Part shown: piece by piece, positions 6,589 through 15,049 of the stretch
How positions within the stretch are numbered: position 1 is the first letter of the stretch
Layout: the number at the start of each line of letters is the position of its first letter
Source of the DNA: a virus
DNA length: 21,013 bases
IMG/VR virus record: IMGVR_UViG_3300024264_000194
Coordinates: 1 to 21,013 of that record
Direction: 5' to 3' (one strand)
Translations under genes and position numbers: made by a program
Notes under the pieces: generated by a model
Seen by the model: only the letters and a program-made list of their open reading frames with translations
What the model was told of the DNA's origin: nothing
Databases searched by the model: none

Positions 6589-7774
6589 CGACAGAACCGA
6601 TGTATGCTACAATATCTCCGGTACAAGTAATGCGTCTTGCAGTGCCTGCGGCTCCTTGTACTTGTAAATCTCCATTATTTATATCAAGTCCGTTACTCAT
6701 ACTGTCGCCATCGGCTTTATTTCTCCTGACAAATCCACCATTATTAGTATAATCATCGTACATGGGTTTTAGCCAACCATATATAACATTTATTGCATCA
6801 ATAATAGTTGTGCCTTCCAATCCAGTAGTTAAGTCTGCTACAGTACCCACATCTTCTATTTTGGTTCTAAGATCAATTTGTGATTGTAATGCATTGAGTT
6901 TTATTTGAAGATCGCTATCTATTTTTTGATTCAACAACAAAATATTATCATCTAACAACTTGATATTATTTCTTACATTGGTTTCGACTGCATAAGTGTT
7001 TCTAGGATCTATAGCCGAAATACCTTGTGGGCTATCAGTACCTAATGTTGTAATAATATTGGTGATTTTTTGTAAATTTTGTTCTGCTGCGGTTGTGTTT
7101 GTAATTCTGCCATCTGTATTAGTTTTGATTCTATTGTCAAGGATAACCAAATTCTTTTTGATATTTGCATATCCGTTTGTTTCTACTGACAAATAGTTTA
7201 TTGTACTATCTGACCAATTAAATTTAGCGTCTGCCTGCACACCTACTGTGTCGATGAGAGTGTCTAGTAAGTCTGCCTTTGACTTGACTGCAATATCTAA
7301 TGTAGTGACTGCGTTCCATAGTGAGGTGGACGCCCCTACATAAGACGATCCCGTCATTAAAGGAAATGTACCATTAGTATTGATTCCAATAGCTACTTGA
7401 CTTATATCTAATTCCGATTGAATTGCAAGATCTGCAGCTATTCTATCAATAACTTCTTTGTCTATTTGCGAGTCAGTATTTGTTTTTTGCCAACTATAAT
7501 TGTTATTGATTGCTGACACCAAATCTACAGCACTAATATCTGACTCTAGAAGTGTTAAATTACCAATTGATTGCGTATTTGTATCGGTGTTATTATCTAC
7601 TTCATTTATTGCATTTACGATAGAAAATTTATCATCTGTGCTAAGAAGTCCCAGATCACCTATATTTTCTTTTCCGGCCTCTGTATGGACGATCATAGAA
7701 TTGGTTTTTTTGCGCCATTCTTCGAATGTATCCGTAGTTAAAACGGGTTCCAGTTTTGGATATGTTACGGCCAT
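6584..7774 (-). CDS. Tail fibre-like protein with IGDL repeats, 396 aa
   Basis: The N-terminus, LTTDTFEEWRKKTNSMI, is the attachment-type motif common to fibre and whisker proteins of marine T4-like phages. Two repeats of the phage-fibre pattern IGDLxxL...VxAINE follow (residues 37-60 and 69-92), with a weaker copy near 310-335 (VADLTTGLEGTTIIDAINVI). Residues about 205-305 are helical and heptad-like, suggesting a trimeric coiled coil. The C-terminus has NKADGDSMSNGLDINNGDL, a variant of the GDTMTG fibre motif, and ends at CTGDIVAYIGSVG, close to where many fibres enter a peptidase-S74 chaperone domain, which is absent here. The gene starts 1 base after the small upstream gene, with GGAG 10 bases before the ATG, so translation is probably coupled. 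Being a trimeric fibre is likely; where it attaches is not shown. Confidence 0.8.
   Translation of the reverse strand: MAVTYPKLEPVLTTDTFEEWRKKTNSMIVHTEAGKENIGDLGLLSTDDKFSIVNAINEVDNNTDTNTQSIGNLTLLESDISAVDLVSAINNNYSWQKTNTDSQIDKEVIDRIAADLAIQSELDISQVAIGINTNGTFPLMTGSSYVGASTSLWNAVTTLDIAVKSKADLLDTLIDTVGVQADAKFNWSDSTINYLSVETNGYANIKKNLVILDNRIKTNTDGRITNTTAAEQNLQKITNIITTLGTDSPQGISAIDPRNTYAVETNVRNNIKLLDDNILLLNQKIDSDLQIKLNALQSQIDLRTKIEDVGTVADLTTGLEGTTIIDAINVIYGWLKPMYDDYTNNGGFVRRNKADGDSMSNGLDINNGDLQVQGAAGTARRITCTGDIVAYIGSVG
7499..7666 (-). repeat. Two tandem IGDL...AINE fibre repeats
   Basis: The minus strand codes NIGDLGLLSTDDKFSIVNAI and then SIGNLTLLESD followed by VDLVSAINNN. Both follow the repeat seen in many phage fibres: Ile-Gly-Asp/Asn-Leu, a Leu, then Val-x-Ala-Ile-Asn. 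The copies are about 32 residues apart in register. Confidence 0.6.
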
Positions 7775-7775
7775 T

Positions 7776-7985
7776 TTATTTTTTCTCCAATATCTTTATT
7801 AAAAGTTCTTTTATTTCCGACATCTCGTTTTGCAAATCTCTGATATCTTCTTTTGTTTGTCTTTGTGTATTAATTTTTTTCATATATTGTCTATATGATT
7901 TTACATCGGTATTGATAATTGCATTTGTAGAACTATCTCTTACAAAATCGTTGTGGTCTTCTACTTTTATTCTTTCTTTTTTCAT
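7776..7985 (-). CDS. Small coiled-coil phage protein, 69 aa
   Basis: A short, highly charged protein. Residues 13-34 (DFVRDSSTNAIINTDVKSYR) match the pattern VRD-x-x-S-x-AI-x-NTD-x-x-x-Y found in small proteins encoded among structural genes of many marine T4-like phages. Residues about 41-67 (KEDIRDLQNEMSEIKELLIK) form an amphipathic helix with heptad spacing of Ile/Leu, so a short coiled coil is likely. The ATG lies 3 bases after the stop of the DUF4815-type gene, and the stop is 1 base before the next fibre gene, so the three are probably co-translated. The ribosome site is weak. I know of no assigned function; a bridging or assembly role is a guess. Confidence 0.75.
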   Translation of the reverse strand: MKKERIKVEDHNDFVRDSSTNAIINTDVKSYRQYMKKINTQRQTKEDIRDLQNEMSEIKELLIKILEKK

Positions 7986-7988
7986 GTC

Positions 7989-10900
7989 TTAACTCGCCAA
8001 TGCAATTATTCTTAGGTCTTTTACCCTTGGCACAATTGCCGAATTTTCAGTTGTCATTACAATTTTTACCGAAACCGAAGTAAATTCTGGTAAATTTTGC
8101 AAATCGAATTCAAACTCTTTAAAATCTTCAGGACCAAATGATTCTGTTTCATAAGCTTCTGGTCTTTCCATTAACACCCAAGGTCTATCCACAAATACCT
8201 GCTCTTCCGATGTTTTGATTCTATAATAAAAATCAACATCACATGGAGACTGTCTGCATACTGTAGCAATAGTTTTCAAAGAACTCGAACCCTGATCCAA
8301 TGTAACTTCTTTTGTTATATATTTAGTTGCAATCGAACCGCCTGTGGGTTCGGTTTCTGCGACAAATCCCGTATTAACATAACCTCTTTGTCCGACAGTA
8401 GTATTGGATGGACTATTTGTTTTGTTTGATACAAGAATTGCACTCATTCTCTGCGTATCGACAACAGGTGAAATATTAGCCATTGTGGAAGTTAGATTTA
8501 ATTTTATAACCAAAGATTTTTTATCAAGCGCAGTACCCGAAGTGTTAAAAATTCTTTCGTTTGTATTTGTTGCCATCATCTTGGGCGAAGAAAATTCGAT
8601 ATTTTGATTGGGAACAAAATAGTTATAATTCTGATCTTTAATTCCTGGCACTCTATTTGAATCTTGAGATGTACCAGACAATCCCCGAACTTGCGCCGCA
8701 ATATCAGTATTTGGTAATTCTATTGTTTGTATGATTGGTTTTATCAAATCATACTTGAAATTACTTTTAAACCTCGGCGAAGAAGTTGTATTACTTTTTG
8801 GAGTATATGTGTTTGTCACTGTCGGCAATTCTGCAGCAGAGTAAGCAATACTTTCTGTGGTAGATCCTTGAGCATAAAAATTGTTTCTCATATCAATAGT
8901 GAACGTATTATAAGTTGTTCTAGTAACTAGGTGGTCCCCATTAAAAGATTCTGATGGAAATACATCATATGTTCCGTGAAAGTCAGATAGAGTTACATAA
9001 TTATATCCCTGACCAGCCCATCGATCAGTCGGCACAAATCCAGAAGAGTCATTAATATCAAATGTAATTTCTGATGAATTTTCAGTTATTTTCATACTCT
9101 GTGGGCCAAATTCTTTAGTCCAAAGATCGTTATTATTATCATCATATTCTGAATTTTCTAAAATCACTTCTCCCCGAGCAGATGTATCAAATACAGCACG
9201 ATTTACTCTGAATTTCAAATCTTCCATTTGATCTGCTGTCCAAGTAGAAGCATTTTGAGACTTAAAGAAAACTCCAGCATGTGGTTGGGCAGAAATTATT
9301 CCACTACCATCTACGGCTTCTTGGCCCATTCTTGAAATATGACATCTATATCCTTGGGTATCGGCAAGTATCACAATACAATATTCTGTCTCATCTGCAC
9401 AATATATCGGCGAAGGAAACTCAAATTGTGTCGGTTCCGTACCCAATTCAGACACAACAACATCTTTCGGATATACAACTTTTTCTCCTAAGATCTTTGG
9501 GCCAGGATATCCATTTACAGTGTGACGAATTTGACATGTAACTGGTTTGAAATCATCCTTGGTGGAAAAGAATAGATCGACAGAAGTAATGAATATACCC
9601 CCATCCATATCAACCATAATAGTTTGTGCCAGTGGGTCGTACCAACCGCCACGCATCTCTATAAATGTGTTTGGATTCATTCTCTCTTCGGCAGGCTCTG
9701 TCTCGGAGACATCGTTTACTGAAAATTCTGGCACTCTTGTCAAAACAATTTGATCAGCAACAGTTTCAATAATACCTGTAGCGGAATATGTCGTTTGACA
9801 TTCTGTATCCGCATCGGCTGCATTATTTACCTGATCCGACATTCTAAATATTCTTTCGCCAGTTTTGAACTTTAAATTATCACTGTTTGGAATAGAGAAT
9901 ATTCCAGAAATAAATCCAGCTTCGTCTGTAGTTAAACTAGAATTTGCAGCAACCAAGTTGTCACCCGTAGGTAATGTTCCTACTCGTTTTTCTGAAAATC
10001 CTGTAGGACTATCTGGATCGGGCCAACTAACAGTCATTTGTTCGCCTGCGGAAAATGTGCTCGCTGGGCCCAACGATCCGCTCTGATGATCTGGTCCCAC
10101 ATGCAGTTTGATAGATGTTTCACTTATCCAATCAATATCATACAAATTAACTTGATGTTCACTATTATCTCCTTTAAGGATAATTTTTCCCCTGTTGTCG
10201 ATAATAGTATTTCTGTTGTTCTTAAACCATTCAGAAATTACCTCATTTGTATCTGTAAATATAAATTTTCTAGTACTTTCACAAAACTCTGAAACTGCTA
10301 CTCCATCAAAAAACGCATATAATTTAGTATTCGGTTTCATTCTCTCAGCAGAAAAATAAACATTTCTTGAACGAATATAAGGAATCACTTCAGTTTTCAG
10401 AGTTTTGGTGCCATAACTTTCTCTTTTATCTAAAGGAGCAACGGTTGTCCGTTGTCCTGTGCGAGTTTTTGTGCCCACTCTTTTTTGCTGAACCGTAACA
10501 TTCCAAGTTCTTGGCACTCCGCGATTGCCGTGAAGCGCTGGTCTTGCCCATTTGTAGTCGTAATTCTGGCGCCAAGATCTTTTTGTAGAACTTCTCCCTG
10601 TCTCTTCGATACCTGTCCAGTTCTTTTCCCATTCTCCCCATTCTGTTCCCATAACTCCATCAGCAGGCAATAAATGTTCAAAGACTTCATATTCGCCTCT
10701 TTTATCTGTTACAATATCCGGCGCTGTGATCGTATCTTTCCAATCATCGGTTGCGGGGAAAATATTTAAAAATCCTCTAAAAGAGAAAATTGCAAAAGGA
10801 TTGACATTGATTGTTTTAGAAGATTTCTCTTGGGCCATAATCTGTTCACTGGTATACGGCAAATAAACTTTTTGTTCTTTGATAGCATATCCACTTGATT

Positions 10901-13900
10901 CTAGTGGATTGATAGAAAGATTTACATTTTTTGATGTATGGAAAGGACGCAATTCTCCTTTGTCACTATCAATTGCCACTCTATAATCTGGATTTGCTGT
11001 TGCGCCGACACTATGATTTTGAAACTGATCTACAATAAATCCATTTTTAAATCTATCATTTCCATCCGCATCTGTAACTGTCATATCTAAGGTATCTTTT
11101 TCTAACAAGTTTAAACTTGTATAATATTCTAAAGTAGATATTCTTTTATCTAATTTTCCTATATCTCTCATAGTATATCGTCTATTATCCATCATAGAAA
11201 CTGATATAGCTTGTGGGCCGACTGTATATGGTTCTGTAGACAATTCATATATAACCATACCATCTGTAGGATCTATCGGCATCACAGGATCTATTGAAGG
11301 ACTTCCATATTTTAATAAGAATTTACCCTTTGGTGTCACATAAAGTTTGTCATTTCTGCCGAGATATGCCTGAAGGTCTGCACTAATAGCACTACCTGTT
11401 CTTGGATAATCCCTTGTCGTATTGTTTACAACACCTTTAACATTTGGCCAACCACCGCCAACTAATCCACTAGAACCATCGAGTTGTGACCACTCTAAAG
11501 CAGGCCTAAAGTCTAAAACATCGGATAACCTAAAATTCTCAAAATATCCAATATTATTATAATCACTATATGAATCTACTGAGGCATAATCACCAGTACC
11601 ATGATTCCAATAAGTATATATTAAAATAGGTCGTCCTTTACATCCCTCGGCCGCTCCGCGAAGATTTACTTTTCCAAGTCCTAAAACATTTAATTTAGAT
11701 CCATCATTTAAAATATATCTATCGGTAACATCATTTATCTTAACGGGTATATCTGTCTGATTTGGAATTGCGGTCACACCAGAAACAAACATATTCAAAA
11801 TTTCGCTAGAAAATGGATTTTCTATACCAGCCTTTGTTAGACCAGCTTCAACAAGTTCATATGTCATTGTATTAGTGCCGTTTTGCAAACTTACATCGAA
11901 TGGACTAGAACCTGTCTGTTCCCAAAACTCATATGCTTTCAGCGCAAATTCAAATTCTGCCTCCGACATTTGATGAATATTTTTCTTATCCGAAGAATCT
12001 ATTCCGACTCTGTATGCATAATTGTTGACATTACATGTATCATATAGTTTTTTTAATTCTATAACGTCTGAATGGTGTAACTGATATTGATTTATAGACA
12101 CATCTAATGTAGTACTGGTTCCCAATCCGGTTAATGTAGTGAGTAACTGGCCAGAGGAGGTAGTTCTTTGAGAAGCGATATCGGTATCATATGTATTAGT
12201 ATTGTTTGTATCATTAGTAGCAACATTAGAATTCCAGTTAATACCTGTTATATTTGCACCCGTCAAAGTTGACAATGTAAATGGCATTAATATTTGAGTA
12301 TTTTCTGTTTTGATTTTTTCTTTAGATTGAGTTTTTCTAACCGGAACTGAAACATTTAAACTATTTGAACTTGATATAGAGGTGGTAAAAGTAACCTCTT
12401 TCAAATCGACCGAGAAGCTGAAAGCCGACTGAACTCCTACTACTCCAGCACTGATAGATGTTCCATTAGCGGGTTGCCATACATTATACAAAGATGTCGT
12501 CTGTTCAAAATATTCATCTGCGGCCGCTAAGGTAAGAGTTACCGAACCACCAGCAGTACTAGACTCACCTATAAACTGTTTCATAACAGAATATTGTGTG
12601 TCTACTGAGGCAGTTCCGCTAATATCATCTATGCTGCGTACTGTCTGTACCCACCTGCTGCCTGTGTCGATCATACTGCTACCTTTGGACGCAGTTACTA
12701 CAGATGTACTAAAAAGTCTACCAGAAACGCCCGTATCGGTAATGGTGGTGTCTGTAGCATTGCCACTATTTGCAAATGTTCCCGATGAACTTACACCATT
12801 CGCCTCTAATATTATTCTGTTAAGAGAAAAACTATCTCTTGGTAGAATATTAGCATCACCAACTTGACTATTCAGGCCGCCAGCGTTACCAGAATTCAAC
12901 GGTTTTACCAACAAAAGTCCAGTATATTGATTATAATAATATACTATTCCCCTAATTGCATCGTTATCTTTTTCATACAACATAGTTTTTGTGGAAAATT
13001 GACCATTGGTTTGCATTGTAGACATTTTTGTTAATATATTTGAACCGAAATCATACACTTTAGAAGAACCATGAGTTTCCACTGAAGTCAGAGATCTAGC
13101 ATTTGCCATGGTATATTCAGCACCAGTTCTAGGATTAGTTTCGAATTCCAAATCATACAAATAGACTTTATATATTGCTGATTCTTGGCTAGAAACTGGT
13201 GGTCTAAAGTCTGAGGTTGTATAGTTATTTCCCCGTGCGCCGCTACTGGAGTCATCATAATAATGGAATGCCTTAACTTTTGCAGTACCGACAATATCAA
13301 TGCCATATGTATTTGCACCTAAAACACCATTCGACAAAGTACCAGATTCAAACATATTTGTTGGAATTTCGCCGGCAACTCCATCGACTGTCACTCCTGC
13401 AACACTTTGGGAAGTGTTTGCAGAATCAGCTGAAACTGAAATCCATTTCTCCGACGCGCCTGAACCAATATGACAATTAACCAAATTAACACTACTATCA
13501 ACCTTTGGCAACCCCTTGACATCAGAAACTAGAATATATGGGCCCAGATCTACAGGAATAAATTCATTATTTTCCTTATATACTTCTCTTGATTTGTCAT
13601 ATATAAGGTATTTGCCTTCTTTTGTCAATGCCTTTGATTCTATTTCATATCCTTTTACATATGCCTTACCAGATTCAATACCAATCGCAATTTTATCTCT
13701 TACTGCATTTAATAAATTTTCGTGTGTAACGCCGGGATAATATTTTGTCTGAGTCGTATCCAGCACCTGATTTGGATAGTTTCTAATATCCTGCTGTGTA
13801 ATTTGGTGAGACTGTCCGACACCATCTATAGTCATTCCATAATCATCGGGCATTTTACTTTGAGCCCACCAAATAGCATCAACTTCTTTGTCAAACACAA

Positions 13901-15017
13901 AATCGGACATATCAAAAACACCATTATTGCTGTTTTCTTTATAATATTCTCTAATATCCAACTTGAAAGGTCTTACAGTATAATCACCAGATTCATCGTA
14001 AGTTCTTCTGGCCAATGTTTTCATAAGAATTTCATAATCATCTCTTGCCGCTTCTTTTGCTATAAGACCACCATCAACACTGATTAATTCTACAAAATTT
14101 GCAGTGTCTATTACATCAAAAGGTTTCTTTACCAATGTCAATTTTACTTGCAATCTGTCTGCGCCAGGCGCGTTATAGTTTACACTACCCAAAGATGTAT
14201 CAAGCAGGGAATCGTCATCGTTAGAGGTTATAACAGTTTCGGAAACTTCTAAACCAATTTTCACAGAAGGATTTGGAGTGTACTTACTCAAAACAATACT
14301 TTGAGACTGACATTTTACTAATTGTCCACCAATATAATAAACGCCTTCTTCAATAAATCCAATACTACCTCTACCAATAGGATTGGAAACAACAGAATTT
14401 GACATAACTTCGCAAGTTAAAGTTGTTCCATCAGTAGATGTTGTTACAAGAGTTTCGCCTTCAACGAATGTAGAAGTCGCGCCTTCGTCGATAGTAATGG
14501 TTTCTCCGTTCACTGTAAATGTTGTTTGGCCGGGGACCGTATTCTCAATCAATACTAATCCAGAACCAGTATTTACTTGAGTAGTAGGTACAGGAGCACC
14601 ATCCAAATATTTCAAATACAATGTGGTTGGTTCATCTCCATCTAATTCATAATCAGTAAAATCTCCATCGCTATTTCCATCTATAATATCTACATGCTTA
14701 ACGACTAAAGCTTTCAATCCGGTTTTATTGCCTTGTACTACTTTTCCTACAAAATCATTTGCAGATGGCAGAGCGGTTGGAAGCATAACTTTTACATATT
14801 GGGCGTTTAGATCAAGTGCCGCTTGGCCAGGAATTACCATTGCACCTTCTTTGAAAAAATGATCGGACAAATTACTAATTTGTTGTTGCAACAAACTCTG
14901 CATCTGAGTCAATTCTCTTGCCTGAATTGAATTGCCAGGCTTGAATAGTATTTTTAAATATCCCTTATTAATATCATAATCGTCAAAATAGGGGGTGACA
15001 TTAAGATTTAAAGTCAT
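7989..15017 (-). CDS. Giant DUF4815-family tail/baseplate structural protein, 2342 aa
   Basis: Residues 10-65 carry the DUF4815 opening (PYFDDYDINKGYLKILFKPG, QARELTQMQSLLQQQI, FFKEGAMVIPG). Later family landmarks are MRDIGKLDKRISTLEYYTSL (near 1285), RFKNGFIVDQFQNHS (near 1320), NVNPFAIFSFRGFL, KPNTKLYAFFDGVAVSEFC (near 1565) and DPLAQTIMVDMDGG with VDLFFSTKDDF (near 1800). Proteins with these motifs are virion components of marine T4-like phages, encoded just after gp8 where T4 has gp9 and gp10. Residues 113-124 form an EF-hand-like loop. The middle is Ser/Thr/Asn-rich and beta-like, as in fibre shafts. The ATG at 15017 follows GAGAGAAGAAAC; no late octamer lies in the 32-base gap after gp8, so it is probably co-transcribed with gp8. 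The frame is open throughout. Family assignment is firm; the exact virion position is inferred. Confidence 0.85.
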   Translation of the reverse strand: MTLNLNVTPYFDDYDINKGYLKILFKPGNSIQARELTQMQSLLQQQISNLSDHFFKEGAMVIPGQAALDLNAQYVKVMLPTALPSANDFVGKVVQGNKTGLKALVVKHVDIIDGNSDGDFTDYELDGDEPTTLYLKYLDGAPVPTTQVNTGSGLVLIENTVPGQTTFTVNGETITIDEGATSTFVEGETLVTTSTDGTTLTCEVMSNSVVSNPIGRGSIGFIEEGVYYIGGQLVKCQSQSIVLSKYTPNPSVKIGLEVSETVITSNDDDSLLDTSLGSVNYNAPGADRLQVKLTLVKKPFDVIDTANFVELISVDGGLIAKEAARDDYEILMKTLARRTYDESGDYTVRPFKLDIREYYKENSNNGVFDMSDFVFDKEVDAIWWAQSKMPDDYGMTIDGVGQSHQITQQDIRNYPNQVLDTTQTKYYPGVTHENLLNAVRDKIAIGIESGKAYVKGYEIESKALTKEGKYLIYDKSREVYKENNEFIPVDLGPYILVSDVKGLPKVDSSVNLVNCHIGSGASEKWISVSADSANTSQSVAGVTVDGVAGEIPTNMFESGTLSNGVLGANTYGIDIVGTAKVKAFHYYDDSSSGARGNNYTTSDFRPPVSSQESAIYKVYLYDLEFETNPRTGAEYTMANARSLTSVETHGSSKVYDFGSNILTKMSTMQTNGQFSTKTMLYEKDNDAIRGIVYYYNQYTGLLLVKPLNSGNAGGLNSQVGDANILPRDSFSLNRIILEANGVSSSGTFANSGNATDTTITDTGVSGRLFSTSVVTASKGSSMIDTGSRWVQTVRSIDDISGTASVDTQYSVMKQFIGESSTAGGSVTLTLAAADEYFEQTTSLYNVWQPANGTSISAGVVGVQSAFSFSVDLKEVTFTTSISSSNSLNVSVPVRKTQSKEKIKTENTQILMPFTLSTLTGANITGINWNSNVATNDTNNTNTYDTDIASQRTTSSGQLLTTLTGLGTSTTLDVSINQYQLHHSDVIELKKLYDTCNVNNYAYRVGIDSSDKKNIHQMSEAEFEFALKAYEFWEQTGSSPFDVSLQNGTNTMTYELVEAGLTKAGIENPFSSEILNMFVSGVTAIPNQTDIPVKINDVTDRYILNDGSKLNVLGLGKVNLRGAAEGCKGRPILIYTYWNHGTGDYASVDSYSDYNNIGYFENFRLSDVLDFRPALEWSQLDGSSGLVGGGWPNVKGVVNNTTRDYPRTGSAISADLQAYLGRNDKLYVTPKGKFLLKYGSPSIDPVMPIDPTDGMVIYELSTEPYTVGPQAISVSMMDNRRYTMRDIGKLDKRISTLEYYTSLNLLEKDTLDMTVTDADGNDRFKNGFIVDQFQNHSVGATANPDYRVAIDSDKGELRPFHTSKNVNLSINPLESSGYAIKEQKVYLPYTSEQIMAQEKSSKTINVNPFAIFSFRGFLNIFPATDDWKDTITAPDIVTDKRGEYEVFEHLLPADGVMGTEWGEWEKNWTGIEETGRSSTKRSWRQNYDYKWARPALHGNRGVPRTWNVTVQQKRVGTKTRTGQRTTVAPLDKRESYGTKTLKTEVIPYIRSRNVYFSAERMKPNTKLYAFFDGVAVSEFCESTRKFIFTDTNEVISEWFKNNRNTIIDNRGKIILKGDNSEHQVNLYDIDWISETSIKLHVGPDHQSGSLGPASTFSAGEQMTVSWPDPDSPTGFSEKRVGTLPTGDNLVAANSSLTTDEAGFISGIFSIPNSDNLKFKTGERIFRMSDQVNNAADADTECQTTYSATGIIETVADQIVLTRVPEFSVNDVSETEPAEERMNPNTFIEMRGGWYDPLAQTIMVDMDGGIFITSVDLFFSTKDDFKPVTCQIRHTVNGYPGPKILGEKVVYPKDVVVSELGTEPTQFEFPSPIYCADETEYCIVILADTQGYRCHISRMGQEAVDGSGIISAQPHAGVFFKSQNASTWTADQMEDLKFRVNRAVFDTSARGEVILENSEYDDNNNDLWTKEFGPQSMKITENSSEITFDINDSSGFVPTDRWAGQGYNYVTLSDFHGTYDVFPSESFNGDHLVTRTTYNTFTIDMRNNFYAQGSTTESIAYSAAELPTVTNTYTPKSNTTSSPRFKSNFKYDLIKPIIQTIELPNTDIAAQVRGLSGTSQDSNRVPGIKDQNYNYFVPNQNIEFSSPKMMATNTNERIFNTSGTALDKKSLVIKLNLTSTMANISPVVDTQRMSAILVSNKTNSPSNTTVGQRGYVNTGFVAETEPTGGSIATKYITKEVTLDQGSSSLKTIATVCRQSPCDVDFYYRIKTSEEQVFVDRPWVLMERPEAYETESFGPEDFKEFEFDLQNLPEFTSVSVKIVMTTENSAIVPRVKDLRIIALAS
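14646..14681 (-). other. EF-hand-like calcium-binding loop coding segment
   Basis: Codes residues 113-124 of the DUF4815-type protein: DGNSDGDFTDYE. This fits the 12-residue calcium loop (Asp1, Asn3, Asp5, Gly6, hydrophobic 8, Glu12). It lies in the structured N-terminal region between beta-like strands, so it may be a single dockerin-like or viral calcium loop rather than a paired EF-hand. Confidence 0.45.
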
Positions 15018-15049
15018 ATGTTTCTTCTCTCATTAGGTAGTTAAACGGA

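Noticed and set aside
6676-6683. A further exact TATAAATA on the minus strand
   Set aside because: It lies inside the fibre gene, coding Asp-Ile-Asn-Asn, and is 117 bases from the next start, unlike the other three. It is probably a coding coincidence, though a long-leader promoter for the Hint-fibre gene cannot be excluded.
10426-10690. Two minus-strand frames inside the DUF4815-type gene
   Set aside because: They are out-of-frame shadows in a locally GC-richer stretch of the gene. The main frame has recognised motifs on both sides.
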